Shown here in pieces: positions 9,093 through 18,173 of a stretch of 64,000 nucleotides of DNA. The stretch's first letter is position 1. Each line of letters begins with the position of its first letter. The translations under genes were made by a program, and so were the position numbers. Below the pieces are notes generated by a model. The model ran no database searches, was not told the DNA's origin, and saw only the letters and a list, made by a program, of their open reading frames with translations. Origin of the DNA: Thermoanaerobacterium sp. CMT5567-10 (GTDB lineage: Bacteria; Bacillota; Thermoanaerobacteria; Thermoanaerobacterales; Thermoanaerobacteraceae). The stretch covers positions 2,842,501 to 2,906,500 of the forward strand of contig NZ_CP130558.2 of NCBI RefSeq assembly GCF_030534315.2. Direction: 5' to 3'.

Positions 9093-10271
9093 ATGAAAGA
9101 AGTAGTTATTGCAAGTGGTGTAAGGACTGCTGTCGGGAAATTTGGTGGAACGCTTCTAAATGTACCTGCAGTAGATTTAGGTGCTGTAGTAATAAAAGAA
9201 GCATTAAAAAGAGCCAATGTGAAACCTGAAGACGTCAGTGAAGTAATAATGGGAAATGTATTGCAGGCGGGCTTGGGACAGAACCCTGCAAGACAAGCCG
9301 AGATAAAAGCAGGTATACCGGTAGAAGTCCCGGCTATGACTGTGAACATGGTATGTGGATCAGGTCTTAGAGCTGTGACACTTGCTGCTCAGGCAGTTAT
9401 GCTTGGTGATGCTGACATTGTTGTAGCCGGTGGAATGGAAAATATGTCAAGAGCGCCATACGTTCTAAATGATGCGCGTTTTGGATACAGGATGAACAAT
9501 GGACAGCTTGTAGACGAAATGGTATATGATGGACTAACGGATGTATTTAACCAATATCACATGGGAATCACTGCTGAAAATGTAGCTGAAAAATATAATA
9601 TTACAAGGGAAGAGCAAGATGAGTTTGCATATAGGAGCCAAAAACTCGCAGCAGAAGCTATATCATCAGGAAAATTTGAAGATGAAATAGTACCTGTAAC
9701 GATACCACAGAAAAAAGGCGATCCGATAGAATTTAAGATTGATGAGCATGTAAGAGCAAATACGACAATTGAGGCACTTGCAAAATTAAAACCAGCATTT
9801 AAAAAAGATGGGACTGTAACTGCTGGAAATGCGTCAGGAATTAACGATGCAGCTGCAGCAGTAGTTGTAATGTCGAAAGAAAAAGCTGAAGAACTTGGAA
9901 TAAAACCATTAGCAACGATTAAATCATTTGGTTATGCAGGTGTTGATCCAAGTATTATGGGAATTGCACCAGTATACGCTACAAGAAAAGCACTAGAAAA
10001 AGCTAATTTAACTGTAGATGATTTAGATTTAATTGAAGCAAATGAAGCATTTGCAGCACAGTCATTAGCTGTTGCAAAAGAACTAAAATTTAATATTGAT
10101 AAAGTGAATGTAAATGGTGGTGCAATTGCATTAGGTCATCCAATCGGCGCCAGCGGATGTAGAATTTTAGTAACGCTTTTATATGAGATGCAAAAGAGAA
10201 ATTCTCATATTGGACTTGCAACACTATGTATCGGCGGTGGAATGGGAATCGCAATGGTTGTAGAAAGGTAA
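9093..10271 (+). CDS. thlA: Acetyl-CoA acetyltransferase (thiolase)
   Basis: 392 residues, the typical biosynthetic thiolase length. It condenses two acetyl-CoA into acetoacetyl-CoA, the first step toward butyryl-CoA. Catalytic residues visible are Cys88 ('VCGSGL'), His349 ('GHPIGASG') and Cys379 ('CIGGGMG'). The ribosome-binding site AAGGAGGAG precedes the ATG. Last gene of the operon; a strong terminator follows at 10321. Confidence 0.95.
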   Translation: MKEVVIASGVRTAVGKFGGTLLNVPAVDLGAVVIKEALKRANVKPEDVSEVIMGNVLQAGLGQNPARQAEIKAGIPVEVPAMTVNMVCGSGLRAVTLAAQAVMLGDADIVVAGGMENMSRAPYVLNDARFGYRMNNGQLVDEMVYDGLTDVFNQYHMGITAENVAEKYNITREEQDEFAYRSQKLAAEAISSGKFEDEIVPVTIPQKKGDPIEFKIDEHVRANTTIEALAKLKPAFKKDGTVTAGNASGINDAAAAVVVMSKEKAEELGIKPLATIKSFGYAGVDPSIMGIAPVYATRKALEKANLTVDDLDLIEANEAFAAQSLAVAKELKFNIDKVNVNGGAIALGHPIGASGCRILVTLLYEMQKRNSHIGLATLCIGGGMGIAMVVER

Positions 10272-10320
10272 AACACATATATTTGCTGAGTTGATAATTT
10301 CAATAAATTTATAATAATTA

Positions 10321-10356
10321 CCACATATGTAAAAATATAATACATATGTGGTTTTT
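10321..10356 (+). terminator. Rho-independent terminator after thlA
   Basis: Perfect 11-bp stem CCACATATGTA / TACATATGTGG (10321-10331 with 10341-10351), nine-base loop, then TTTTT. It ends the crt-thl operon and separates the CoA-transferase gene. Confidence 0.85.
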
Positions 10357-10417
10357 ACCATTATTAATACTTTATTGAGTTATTTAAAGATTGTAATCCA
10401 GTATAGGAGGCTTATTT

Positions 10418-11914
10418 ATGGATATAGAAGAAAGAATTAGATGCGATATGATTAGAAATAAAGTAATGTCGGCAGAAGAAGCAGCTTCATTGATAAAAGA
10501 TGGTATGACAATAGGTACAAGCGGTTTTGTAACAGGTGGTCCTAAAGCAGTACCGTTAGCAATTGCTGAAAGATATAAGAATGAAAAGATAAAGTTAAAT
10601 CTTTATACAGGTGCAATAGTAGGCGATGAATTAGACGGTGAATTTGCAAGGGAAGGTTTAGTCGATAAAAGAATTCCATATCAAACAAATAAGGACATGA
10701 GAAATGCTATAAATAATGGTTCAGTTAAATTTATTGATATGCACCTAAGTCATATGCCACAACAAATAAGATATGGTTTTTTAGGAAAAATTGATTTCGC
10801 TATTATTGAGGCAACTGCTATAACAGAAGATGGTAACATCATTCCAACAATGTCTGTTGGTAATTCACCCACATTTGTAAGTATGGCCGACAAAGTCATA
10901 GTAGAAATAAATACATCACAGCCTATTGAACTTGAAGGAATGCACGATATATACGAGCCAAAAGATCCACCATATAGAGAGTCAATACCAATAACGAAAG
11001 TCAGTGATAGGATAGGTATTCCGTATATTCCATGCGATCCAGATAAAATAGCTGCAGTTGTATTTTCAGATATGAAAGATACAACGTTACAACTTACAAG
11101 TATAAATGAAACATCAAAAAAGATTTCAGATTATCTTATAGATTTTCTTCAAACTGAAATAAAACACGGAAGACTTCCTAAAACATTTCTTCCATTGCAG
11201 TCAGGTGTTGGAAATGTAGCCAATGCCGTATTAGCTGGTTTTATTGAATTAAAATACAACAATTTAAATTTGTATTCTGAAGTAATACAAGATGCCGTTC
11301 TTGACTTAATAGATGCAGATAAGATAGAAAAAGTATCTGGAACAGCATTGACCCTTTCAGAAGAAGGACTTAAAAGATTTTATACTAATATAAATAAATA
11401 TAAAGAAAAAATAATATTACGCCCACAAGAGATCAGTAATAATCCTGAGGTAATTAGAAGGCTTGGAGTTATATCAATTAATACGGCAATAGAAGTTGAT
11501 ATATACGGTAATGTAAATTCTACACATATATTAGGCACAAAAATGATGAATGGCATAGGTGGTTCAGCAGATTTTACTAGAAATGCTTATATATCAGTTT
11601 TTGCTACACCATCAACAGCAAAAGATGATAATATTTCATGCATAGTGCCGATGGTATCGCATGTAGATCATACAGAACATGATGTCATGGTGATAGTAAC
11701 TGAGCAAGGACTGGCTGATTTAAGGGGGTTGAGTCCAAAGGAAAGAGCGATGGTGATAATAAAAAATTGTGCGCATCCCGATTATAAAGATGCTCTAATG
11801 GATTACTATGAAAGATCGATTGAAAGACATGGTGCTGTGCAAACACCAAATTTGCTGGATGAAGCGTTTTTGTGGCATACAAGATGTTTAAATACTGGAA
11901 ATATGAAGATATGA
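10418..11914 (+). CDS. Acetyl-CoA hydrolase/CoA-transferase family protein (Cat1/Ach1 type), probable butyryl-CoA:acetate CoA-transferase
   Basis: 498 residues. It matches the Ach1/Cat1 CoA-transferase family, with the glycine-rich 'SGVGNVANAV' (about 262-271) and the catalytic glutamate Glu288 in 'LYSEVIQD'. The C-terminal 'GIGGSADFTRNA' and 'EQGLADLRGLSP' are also family hallmarks. The enzyme moves CoA between acyl-CoA and an acid such as acetate through a glutamyl-CoA intermediate. Beside the butyryl-CoA operon it most likely releases butyrate while making acetyl-CoA, but succinate-specific members have the same motifs. It is transcribed separately from thlA because a terminator lies between. 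TAGGAGG precedes the ATG. Confidence 0.75.
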   Translation: MDIEERIRCDMIRNKVMSAEEAASLIKDGMTIGTSGFVTGGPKAVPLAIAERYKNEKIKLNLYTGAIVGDELDGEFAREGLVDKRIPYQTNKDMRNAINNGSVKFIDMHLSHMPQQIRYGFLGKIDFAIIEATAITEDGNIIPTMSVGNSPTFVSMADKVIVEINTSQPIELEGMHDIYEPKDPPYRESIPITKVSDRIGIPYIPCDPDKIAAVVFSDMKDTTLQLTSINETSKKISDYLIDFLQTEIKHGRLPKTFLPLQSGVGNVANAVLAGFIELKYNNLNLYSEVIQDAVLDLIDADKIEKVSGTALTLSEEGLKRFYTNINKYKEKIILRPQEISNNPEVIRRLGVISINTAIEVDIYGNVNSTHILGTKMMNGIGGSADFTRNAYISVFATPSTAKDDNISCIVPMVSHVDHTEHDVMVIVTEQGLADLRGLSPKERAMVIIKNCAHPDYKDALMDYYERSIERHGAVQTPNLLDEAFLWHTRCLNTGNMKI

Positions 11915-11989
11915 ATTTTAAAATAAACCCCACCACTTGTGACAGTGTGTAATCAGTATTGCTACCAATAGCAATGAAGGGGTGATTTT

Positions 11990-12649
11990 ATGAGTAAAAC
12001 GTCGATTGTGTCGATGCATGTAATCAGAAGATTGCCATCCTATTATAGATGTTTGAAAGAACTACAAAAAAATAATGTAAATAAGATATCTTCAAGTGAA
12101 TTAAGTGAGAAGATTGGTGTTAGTGAATCACAAATTAGGCAGGATTTATATAATTATGGAAACTTCGGAAAGCAAGGTTATGGTTACGATGTTATAAAAC
12201 TTTACAATGCATTGAAAAGAATACTGGGCCTTGATAAAACATACAATACAATTATAATTGGGGCAGGCAACTTAGGTCAAGCTATTGCTAACTATATGGA
12301 TTTTGAAGAAATTGGTTTTAATTTAAAAGGCATATTTGACATAAATCCAAGACTTTTTAAAATAAAAATAAGAGATGCAAAAATTATGAATATTGATATA
12401 CTAGAGGATTTTTTAGCTACAAATAAAATAGACATAGCTGTACTTTGCATTCCAAAAGACGATGCTCAAGTTATAGCAGATCGTCTGACAAAATGCGGAA
12501 TCAAAGCTATATGGAATTTTTCGTCTATTGATCTGAAAGTGGCAGACGATGTGATACTTGAAAATGTTCAGCTAAGTGATAGCTTATTTACATTATCATA
12601 TCGTTTAAATGAAGATGATTTATTTAATAGGATTAAGGAAGAAAAATAA
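11990..12649 (+). CDS. rex: Redox-sensing transcriptional repressor Rex
   Basis: 219 residues. The N-terminal winged helix includes the recognition region 'SQIRQDLYNYGNFG' followed by 'GYGY'. The Rossmann NAD(H) domain starts with 'IIIGAGNLGQAIANY' (glycines 91, 93 and 96). Rex binds DNA at high NAD+/NADH and lets go when NADH rises. It lies 75 bases after the CoA-transferase gene with AAGGGGTGA before the ATG. Two matching operators flank the crt promoter, so it very likely controls the neighbouring butyrate genes. Confidence 0.93.
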   Translation: MSKTSIVSMHVIRRLPSYYRCLKELQKNNVNKISSSELSEKIGVSESQIRQDLYNYGNFGKQGYGYDVIKLYNALKRILGLDKTYNTIIIGAGNLGQAIANYMDFEEIGFNLKGIFDINPRLFKIKIRDAKIMNIDILEDFLATNKIDIAVLCIPKDDAQVIADRLTKCGIKAIWNFSSIDLKVADDVILENVQLSDSLFTLSYRLNEDDLFNRIKEEK

Positions 12650-13035
12650 TAATTTTGATTTCATTAAGTACTGGATTATTGATGAGTTTTCTGATATTCT
12701 TTATTATGAGACATTTGCTCCACTCCTATGGTTAATATTGTTATGGTACAGCAATATATTAATACCATAAAAGTGAGCATTTGTCTCTATTTTTTATTAA
12801 ATTTTTTCATGTAAGTTTATTATGACAATTTATGTAACTGAATTTTTATTTATGGTATCATATTATGAAATATTCAAAATATTCTTATATAGTTCAAAAA
12901 ACTTTTTGTAGTGGAATCATAAATTATAGATTAAAATCTCAAAGGGCAAATAAATACAGGTAGATTTAATCTTGCGGAATTTTCGATTAAAATAGTTTTA
13001 GAAATGAATTTTTTGGTAAAAAGTGAGGTGATATA
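12650..13035 (+). other. Intergenic region between rex and the sigma-factor gene
   Basis: 386 bases with no supported ORF. It holds the long hairpin at 12708-12787 and then very A+T-rich sequence that must contain the promoter for the sigma factor. No convincing sigma-A promoter could be fixed. GTGAGGTGAT lies just before the ATG at 13036. Confidence 0.5.
12708..12793 (+). repeat. Long imperfect hairpin after rex, probable terminator or small MITE-like palindrome
   Basis: The left arm (12708-12740) begins GAGACATTTGCTC. The right arm (12752-12787) ends GAGCATTTGTCTC. With a few bulges the arms pair over about 33 bp around an 11-base loop, and a T-rich run follows. It is longer than a normal terminator, so a mobile miniature element is possible. 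Confidence 0.5.
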
Positions 13036-13578
13036 ATGCTGCTAATCTATTTATCTATATTCGATACTGAAGATGATAAAAACAAATTCGAACTGCTTTA
13101 TGTAACATATAAAAAGCTGATGTTTTATGTGGCAAACCAGGTCTTAAAAGATGAGTATCTGGCGGAAGATGCCGTTCATCATGCATTTATAAAAATAATT
13201 GAGAATTTTGATAAAGTTGGAGATGTATATTGTTACAAAACAAAGAGCTATATTGTTACTATAGTAAAGAATTATGCTATCAACTTGTATAACAAGCGAA
13301 AAAATCACGTGACCATTCCTCTTGAAGAGATTGAATATAGTATTGCGGATGAGGCAGTCAGTAAAATAGGAGAGATGGATAATCTTACAAAGGCTGTAAT
13401 GAAGTTGCCTATTATTTACAAAGATGTGCTGATTCTGAAATATGTTCAGGAATTTTCAAACGCAGAAATTGCCCAAACACTGGATATTTCTGAGGTAACA
13501 GTCAGAAAACGGCTTGAAAGAGCAAAAACTAAGATACAGGAAATTTTATGGAAGGAGGAACATGTCGATGACTTATAA
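13036..13578 (+). CDS. RNA polymerase sigma-70 family (ECF-like) sigma factor
   Basis: 180 residues. Region 2 is seen around residues 20-90 ('YLAEDAVHHAFIKIIENF') and a region 4 helix-turn-helix near the C-terminus ('NAEIAQTLDISEVTVRKRLERA'), with the short linker of ECF factors. It would direct RNA polymerase to a small regulon. The next gene overlaps by 11 bases and encodes a single-pass DUF4367 protein, the usual place for a partner anti-sigma factor. The downstream secreted peptide and ABC genes are obvious targets. Ribosome-binding site GAGGTGAT fits the ATG. The ECF subgroup is unknown. Confidence 0.85.
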   Translation: MLLIYLSIFDTEDDKNKFELLYVTYKKLMFYVANQVLKDEYLAEDAVHHAFIKIIENFDKVGDVYCYKTKSYIVTIVKNYAINLYNKRKNHVTIPLEEIEYSIADEAVSKIGEMDNLTKAVMKLPIIYKDVLILKYVQEFSNAEIAQTLDISEVTVRKRLERAKTKIQEILWKEEHVDDL

Positions 13579-14254
13579 ATTTACAGATGAAATGTTAAAA
13601 AGTGCGGTTATAAGAGCCGATAGATATGAGATAGAAGCTCTGCCGAACGATGACGAAATACAACATGAGTTTTCACATGAATTTGAAAGAAAAATGAATG
13701 TACTTATTCGCCAAAGCAAAAAAAGCAAGCTGATTAGAAGGCAGATATTTTGGCGCAGGCGGGTAGTCATTCTTATTGCTGCGATTATTATACTGTTTGC
13801 GTCAGCAATGAGCATAGCAGCTGTACGTGCTGAGGTATTTAAATTTATAACCGAAATCTATGAAAAATACACGCATATATTTTTTGAGGGAACGCAATCG
13901 AACAAAGCAAATGATGAACGATTTACGATATACATGCCAACTTATATACCTGAAGGCTTCAAACTATCTAATAGTGAGAAGGATGGTTTTATTCTGCTGG
14001 AGTATGAAAAAGGTGATGACTTTATATCCTACAACCAGCAGCGGATTGAAAATGTTTCTATGCACATAAATACCGAAGGAGTAAAGCTGGAGGAGCTTAA
14101 GTTAAAAGGACTGCCTGCTAAATATTATTCAAATCATGGTGTTCAAAACTTGATCTGGTATGATGATACGTATATGTTTATGGTGTCGTCAACACTGGAC
14201 AAGGATATTATATTTAAGATTGCGGAAAGCGTTGAATCTGTCGGCGGAAGATGA
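13568..14254 (+). CDS. Membrane-anchored DUF4367 protein, putative anti-sigma factor
   Basis: About 228 residues. A cytoplasmic N-terminal part of about 65 residues is followed by one membrane helix ('VVILIAAIIILFASAMSIAA') and an external domain whose end ('KGLPAKYYSNHG...LIWYDDTYMF') is typical of DUF4367. Such proteins follow ECF sigma genes and are thought to hold the sigma factor at the membrane. No zinc-finger HxxxCxxC motif is seen. GGAGG at 13554-13558 fits ATG 13568 better than ATG 13562; the longer frame upstream lies inside the sigma gene. The anti-sigma role is inferred from position and topology. Confidence 0.7.
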   Translation: MTYKFTDEMLKSAVIRADRYEIEALPNDDEIQHEFSHEFERKMNVLIRQSKKSKLIRRQIFWRRRVVILIAAIIILFASAMSIAAVRAEVFKFITEIYEKYTHIFFEGTQSNKANDERFTIYMPTYIPEGFKLSNSEKDGFILLEYEKGDDFISYNQQRIENVSMHINTEGVKLEELKLKGLPAKYYSNHGVQNLIWYDDTYMFMVSSTLDKDIIFKIAESVESVGGR

Positions 14255-14594
14255 GCTTTCTTATACAGCTATTGTTACAGAATATAAAATGAATGCTAGA
14301 TAGGAGAAAATGGACTTTTTACACAAAGTACTATCTGCTCCATCTACCAAATTACAGCTGATTTTTGCATATCAGGATTTATGAAACTACACTATAACAG
14401 ATAATTGTTAGCCTTATTGTTCTACTTATATACGAAACTTCAAAATTAATAATTTTAGACATTTGCCTGCACAAATTTTTAATTAGCGATGAAACCTTCA
14501 AAAACATATTTGTGTTTCTTGTCACAAAATGTACATTTAATTTGTCATAATGTATGGGTGGATATGTTCAAATTTTTAAGGGGGGTTATATAAT
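14255..14594 (+). other. Intergenic region upstream of the secreted peptide gene
   Basis: 340 bases. A 24-codon ORF at 14310-14384 has AGGAG before its ATG but is otherwise unsupported. A near-direct repeat, TTGTCA followed by AATGTA, occurs at 14519-14535 and 14542-14554 just ahead of the peptide gene. AAGGGGGG lies close to the ATG at 14595. Confidence 0.4.
14519..14554 (+). promoter_or_regulatory. Direct repeat upstream of the secreted peptide gene
   Basis: Two copies of TTGTCA-(A/T-rich)-AATGTA start 23 bases apart, at 14519 and 14542, about 41-76 bases before the start codon. The spacing of about two helical turns fits an activator or alternative-sigma target. No standard 17-bp-spaced -35/-10 pair was found here. 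Confidence 0.35.
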
Positions 14595-14999
14595 ATGCTA
14601 AAGAAAAGGGCTTTAAAGTCTCTGTTAATTGCTGCTTTAGTTTTTGCTATGATAATTCCTTCAATTGTTTTTGCAGATTACAAAGGGTATCAGGCATATG
14701 CTTTGTACAGTTTTCAGCGAGCTAATTATACAAATACACATGACAAAGAGACCAATGAAGATTACATTAAAAATCATGTCATAACTTTTACCAATACCGA
14801 TAAAGCAATCTTTTGGGCTGCAAAGGCTGACAGTACAAAAATATCACCAGACTATACTCAAAATGAAGGAAACACTACTACTATTAAATTTAGTAGTGGT
14901 TATAATCTTGACAAGGATGATCAAGTAAAAATGGGACTCAAGAATTACCATTTTGAAACTTCTAATGCATTTGTCACCGGTGAAGTAGACTTCAAGTAG
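14595..14999 (+). CDS. Secreted small protein, DUF2712/YybN-like
   Basis: 134 residues. A clear signal peptide (residues 1-27, 'LLIAALVFAMIIPSIVFA') leaves a mature chain of about 107 residues without cysteine. The mature part is rich in Tyr, Asn and Thr; 'FWAAKADSTKISPDYTQNEG' and the terminal 'GEVDF' resemble my memory of Bacillus YybN-type DUF2712 proteins. The next genes encode three membrane proteins and an ABC ATPase, like the B. subtilis yybNMLKJ order, so it is probably the peptide handled or sensed by that transporter. Function is not known: bacteriocin-like, signalling and stress roles are all possible. Confidence 0.5.
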   Translation: MLKKRALKSLLIAALVFAMIIPSIVFADYKGYQAYALYSFQRANYTNTHDKETNEDYIKNHVITFTNTDKAIFWAAKADSTKISPDYTQNEGNTTTIKFSSGYNLDKDDQVKMGLKNYHFETSNAFVTGEVDFK

Positions 15000-15075
15000 T
15001 CTGTAATAGAGCATATCCACCTTTTATCTGAGAAATCTTTTAAAAAGATAAAGCAAATAAATGTGAGGTGATGAT

Positions 15076-15906
15076 ATGAAAAACATAATTTTATTGGAAA
15101 TTAAAAATTGCATGCAACGTAAAGAATTTAAGATCGTTTTTATGATTCTGTTTTTCTTATCAATAGGAAGCTATGTTATTGACTGTTATGAATTTTTCGG
15201 GCAAGAGTTGAGCTATGTAAGATCTGCATATGAGTCCTGTATTATACAGAGTGTGCAGTCCTATTTTGTATTGACGACAGAATTACTTTTGCTGCCTTTG
15301 ATAGCAACTATGGTATATTCCGATTCATATTATTTAGACTGCAAAAGGGGAATTTACAAAAGTATTATAACAAGGATAGACAAAAGAAAATATATAATAG
15401 CAAAGGCAATTGCTATCTTTACAACAGTCTTTGCTGTATTTTTCATACCTCTAGCTGTCAACCAATTTTTATGCTTTATCGCTTTTCCAACTGAAGGATT
15501 TGACAATAACCAGTCTCTTCCTCCTTATGATATAGGATTTCAAAACTACCATCAGGAAAATCGCTTTGATTTTCTTAGAATACAGGCACCATTCCTCTAT
15601 AATTTGCTACATATGGCGATTATTGGGCTGTTTGCTTCCTTATTTGCACTGCTAGCATACGCATTGTATTTTATTTATAAAAAAAGCAGGCTGTCGGTGA
15701 TAGGCGGTATATTTATTACATATCTTCTTCAAGAAGTTGTTTTAAGTTTTATTGGAGAAGGTCAGAACAGAATTGAAAGCCTTTTAGCAGCCGGAGGTAC
15801 AGGATCCGTTGCAATAATGCTTCTCTGGATTGCAGCATTGTTTATTTCTAGCGTAGCCTTGATTATACATAAAGGTTTCAAGGACGAGCCGGAAATACAG
15901 GCATGA
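15076..15906 (+). CDS. Multi-pass membrane protein, ABC-2-type permease-like (1 of 3)
   Basis: 276 residues with about six hydrophobic segments, starting at residue 20 ('IVFMILFFLSIGSYVI') and including a late pair around 205-260. The layout resembles ABC-2 permease subunits that pair with a separate ATPase. GAGGTGATGAT lies correctly before the ATG. It is the first of three consecutive membrane genes between the secreted peptide and the ATPase gene. No sequence motif identifies a substrate. It may correspond to YybM (DUF2705), judged only by gene order. Confidence 0.55.
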   Translation: MKNIILLEIKNCMQRKEFKIVFMILFFLSIGSYVIDCYEFFGQELSYVRSAYESCIIQSVQSYFVLTTELLLLPLIATMVYSDSYYLDCKRGIYKSIITRIDKRKYIIAKAIAIFTTVFAVFFIPLAVNQFLCFIAFPTEGFDNNQSLPPYDIGFQNYHQENRFDFLRIQAPFLYNLLHMAIIGLFASLFALLAYALYFIYKKSRLSVIGGIFITYLLQEVVLSFIGEGQNRIESLLAAGGTGSVAIMLLWIAALFISSVALIIHKGFKDEPEIQA

Positions 15907-15961
15907 CACTTATATTAGCATGAGTCCTAAGAACAATAAGAGGGAGGTTATGTAAAACCAT

Positions 15962-16693
15962 ATGAAGTCAATTCATAGGATACTATGCAAAAAGCTCTTT
16001 TTTTCCCATAGATTTTACCTGTGTCTGCTTCCGATTTTTGGAATAGGCGTTTTGTATTGCTATAAATACTGTAGAATTCTGAATCAAGCAAAAGGTCAAT
16101 TTTCTTTTATAGTATACCATGGTATTTTCCAAAACGTCGTCGTAATGTTTGTAATCATACCATCATTTTTGGTAATTATAGGGTTGATTAGTGATGACAT
16201 GGATAAATGTGAAGTGCTGCTGAAGTATAAAGATGTAAGGGAATGGTGGGCAGACAAGAATTGGGGGACATGTTTTTTTTCTATAATTTACATTGCTGTA
16301 ATTAACATTATAGTAATTGGAGTTATTTTATTTAGTGGTCACAGTTCGCAGATTAATTTTAGCTTTTTAAATTATATGTTTTTTGGATGCCTTTTTCAGC
16401 TGTTTGGTTTTTTGATACTTGGGAATGTATACAGCATAATATCATTGGAAACACAGCGACCGTATGCTGGATTTATCATAACTTATGTGATCTTTGCCAT
16501 GATGAACCTTGTCAAAAATGTTTTAGAATCTTTATTATCATTTGACTTTGCTACTTTGGAGGAATATATGTTTCTTATGCTTGACAATATAAGTGTATTA
16601 CATTTGATATGGCTTGTATTTATTTATATATTGATTTACAAATTAGGCTCAGCTATAAGTAAGGATAAAGATATTTATTGGGGGGTACAATAA
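15962..16693 (+). CDS. Multi-pass membrane protein, ABC-2-type permease-like (2 of 3)
   Basis: 243 residues with about six membrane spans (for example 'VVVMFVIIPSFLVIIGLI' and 'IIYIAVINIIVIGVILF'). GGGAGG lies 15 bases before the ATG, an unusually long spacing, so translation may be weak or coupled. The stop shares one base with the next start (TAATG). It is likely a permease subunit of the transporter whose ATPase is at 17516. No family can be named with certainty. Confidence 0.55.
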   Translation: MKSIHRILCKKLFFSHRFYLCLLPIFGIGVLYCYKYCRILNQAKGQFSFIVYHGIFQNVVVMFVIIPSFLVIIGLISDDMDKCEVLLKYKDVREWWADKNWGTCFFSIIYIAVINIIVIGVILFSGHSSQINFSFLNYMFFGCLFQLFGFLILGNVYSIISLETQRPYAGFIITYVIFAMMNLVKNVLESLLSFDFATLEEYMFLMLDNISVLHLIWLVFIYILIYKLGSAISKDKDIYWGVQ

Positions 16694-17490
16694 TGCGATT
16701 AAGGATGCTGCCTTTTATGAAAGGGGCTCTGAGTGGACTACCTTTGGCATTTTTTTTAGGCATTTATTATTTAAACATGATTAGATCATACGGATTTGAT
16801 ACATTAGAAGGGTTATTATTGCTATCGTATGGTTTTTTGGAAATTGAAAGCATAATATATGTTGTTCCAGTAATTATTTGGATTTTACCGCAGATTCATC
16901 TAACATATCTGCTGAAAGATTATATTTCCGATAGTATTGAAACTAGTGGGGCATATATCTTTACAAGGACGAAAAAGAAATACCGTTGGATGCTGGGAAG
17001 AGTGCTTGAGTTATTTTGCAATGTTGCAATGTATTATTTTGTGCAGTTTACATTTGTAGCGTTAATTGGAATTATAAAAGGTCTTTCCCCAAGCCGTGGA
17101 TATATTGGTCTGACTATTATTTTTACCGAATTTGTTTTGGTATGTTTATTAAACTTCTTTTATGTTGCCTTGATAAATATCGGAGCGTTAAGGATGAAGG
17201 TAACTTATAGCTACTTTTTTACGATCTTTCTTAATATATTTTTAATTCTATTTGCTGGATTTCTGTATCAATTTGATGCTTCAAAAATATATTTAATAAA
17301 ATATCTTCCGCCGAGCCAAGGCATCCTTACATGGCATTCTTTCGGGGATATTGCAGATAAATATCAGGAAGCATTTCGATTTACTGTCCAAAACTTTTCA
17401 CCTTTATTTTCAGCAATCTACCTAATTGTCGCTTCGATGATTTTAATTGTATATGGCAATTTTAGATTGAAGAATATGGATATATATTAG
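16693..17490 (+). CDS. Multi-pass membrane protein, ABC-2-type permease-like (3 of 3)
   Basis: 265 residues with six or so hydrophobic segments. The frame is open from a TTG at 16678, but GGGGGG at 16680-16685 fits ATG 16693, which overlaps the previous stop by one base. Translational coupling and similar size suggest the three membrane proteins form one complex. The ATPase gene follows after 25 bases. Equivalent position to YybK in Bacillus. Substrate unknown. Confidence 0.55.
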   Translation: MRLRMLPFMKGALSGLPLAFFLGIYYLNMIRSYGFDTLEGLLLLSYGFLEIESIIYVVPVIIWILPQIHLTYLLKDYISDSIETSGAYIFTRTKKKYRWMLGRVLELFCNVAMYYFVQFTFVALIGIIKGLSPSRGYIGLTIIFTEFVLVCLLNFFYVALINIGALRMKVTYSYFFTIFLNIFLILFAGFLYQFDASKIYLIKYLPPSQGILTWHSFGDIADKYQEAFRFTVQNFSPLFSAIYLIVASMILIVYGNFRLKNMDIY

Positions 17491-17515
17491 AGAATTTTAA
17501 AAGGAGGAGTATTCC

Positions 17516-18160
17516 ATGAAGTATATAGAAATAGTTGATTTAAATAAAACAATTAAAGACAGAGAAATACTAAAAAATATTAATCTTTCTTTAGACAGGG
17601 GCAAAATATATGGTTTTTGTGGGAGAAATGGCTCCGGTAAAACCATGCTTTTTAGGGCTATATGCGGACTCATTAAACCAACATCCGGGGTGATTAAGAT
17701 CGACAATAAGACATTACACAAAGATATGTCTTTTCCAGAAAGCATAGGTGTTATAATTGAATATCCTGGGTTTTGGGATTACTATACAGGATATGAAAAT
17801 TTAAAAGTGTTGGCATCTATAAAAAATATTGTAAATGATGAAGATATAAAAAATTCTCTAAAAAGGGTGGGTCTTGACCCGGAAGACAGGCGTACTTATA
17901 AAAAATATTCTTTAGGAATGAAGCAAAGATTAGGTATTGCTCAGGCTATCATGGAGAAACCGGATTTAATCATCTTAGACGAGCCGACAAATGCTTTGGA
18001 TGAAGAAGGTATCATGATGGTCAGAAATCTTCTACTGGAAGAAAAAACTCGTGGAGCAACAATTTTAATAGCAAGCCATAATCAACAGGATATAGAAATA
18101 TTAGCTGATGATATTTATAAGATGCAGGACGGTAAACTTATCACTAACAATATAAAATAG
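17516..18160 (+). CDS. ABC transporter ATP-binding protein
   Basis: 214 residues, one nucleotide-binding domain. Walker A 'GRNGSGKT' spans residues 36-43, the signature 'SLGMKQ' starts at 132, Walker B 'LIILDEPT' covers 151-158, and 'ASHNQQD' holds the switch histidine. It powers the membrane proteins encoded just upstream. AAAGGAGGAG precedes the ATG. The small size and short helical domain are typical of ABC-2 exporters for peptides or antibiotics. Direction and cargo are inferred. Confidence 0.88.
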   Translation: MKYIEIVDLNKTIKDREILKNINLSLDRGKIYGFCGRNGSGKTMLFRAICGLIKPTSGVIKIDNKTLHKDMSFPESIGVIIEYPGFWDYYTGYENLKVLASIKNIVNDEDIKNSLKRVGLDPEDRRTYKKYSLGMKQRLGIAQAIMEKPDLIILDEPTNALDEEGIMMVRNLLLEEKTRGATILIASHNQQDIEILADDIYKMQDGKLITNNIK

Positions 18161-18173
18161 AAAGCGGGATTTT

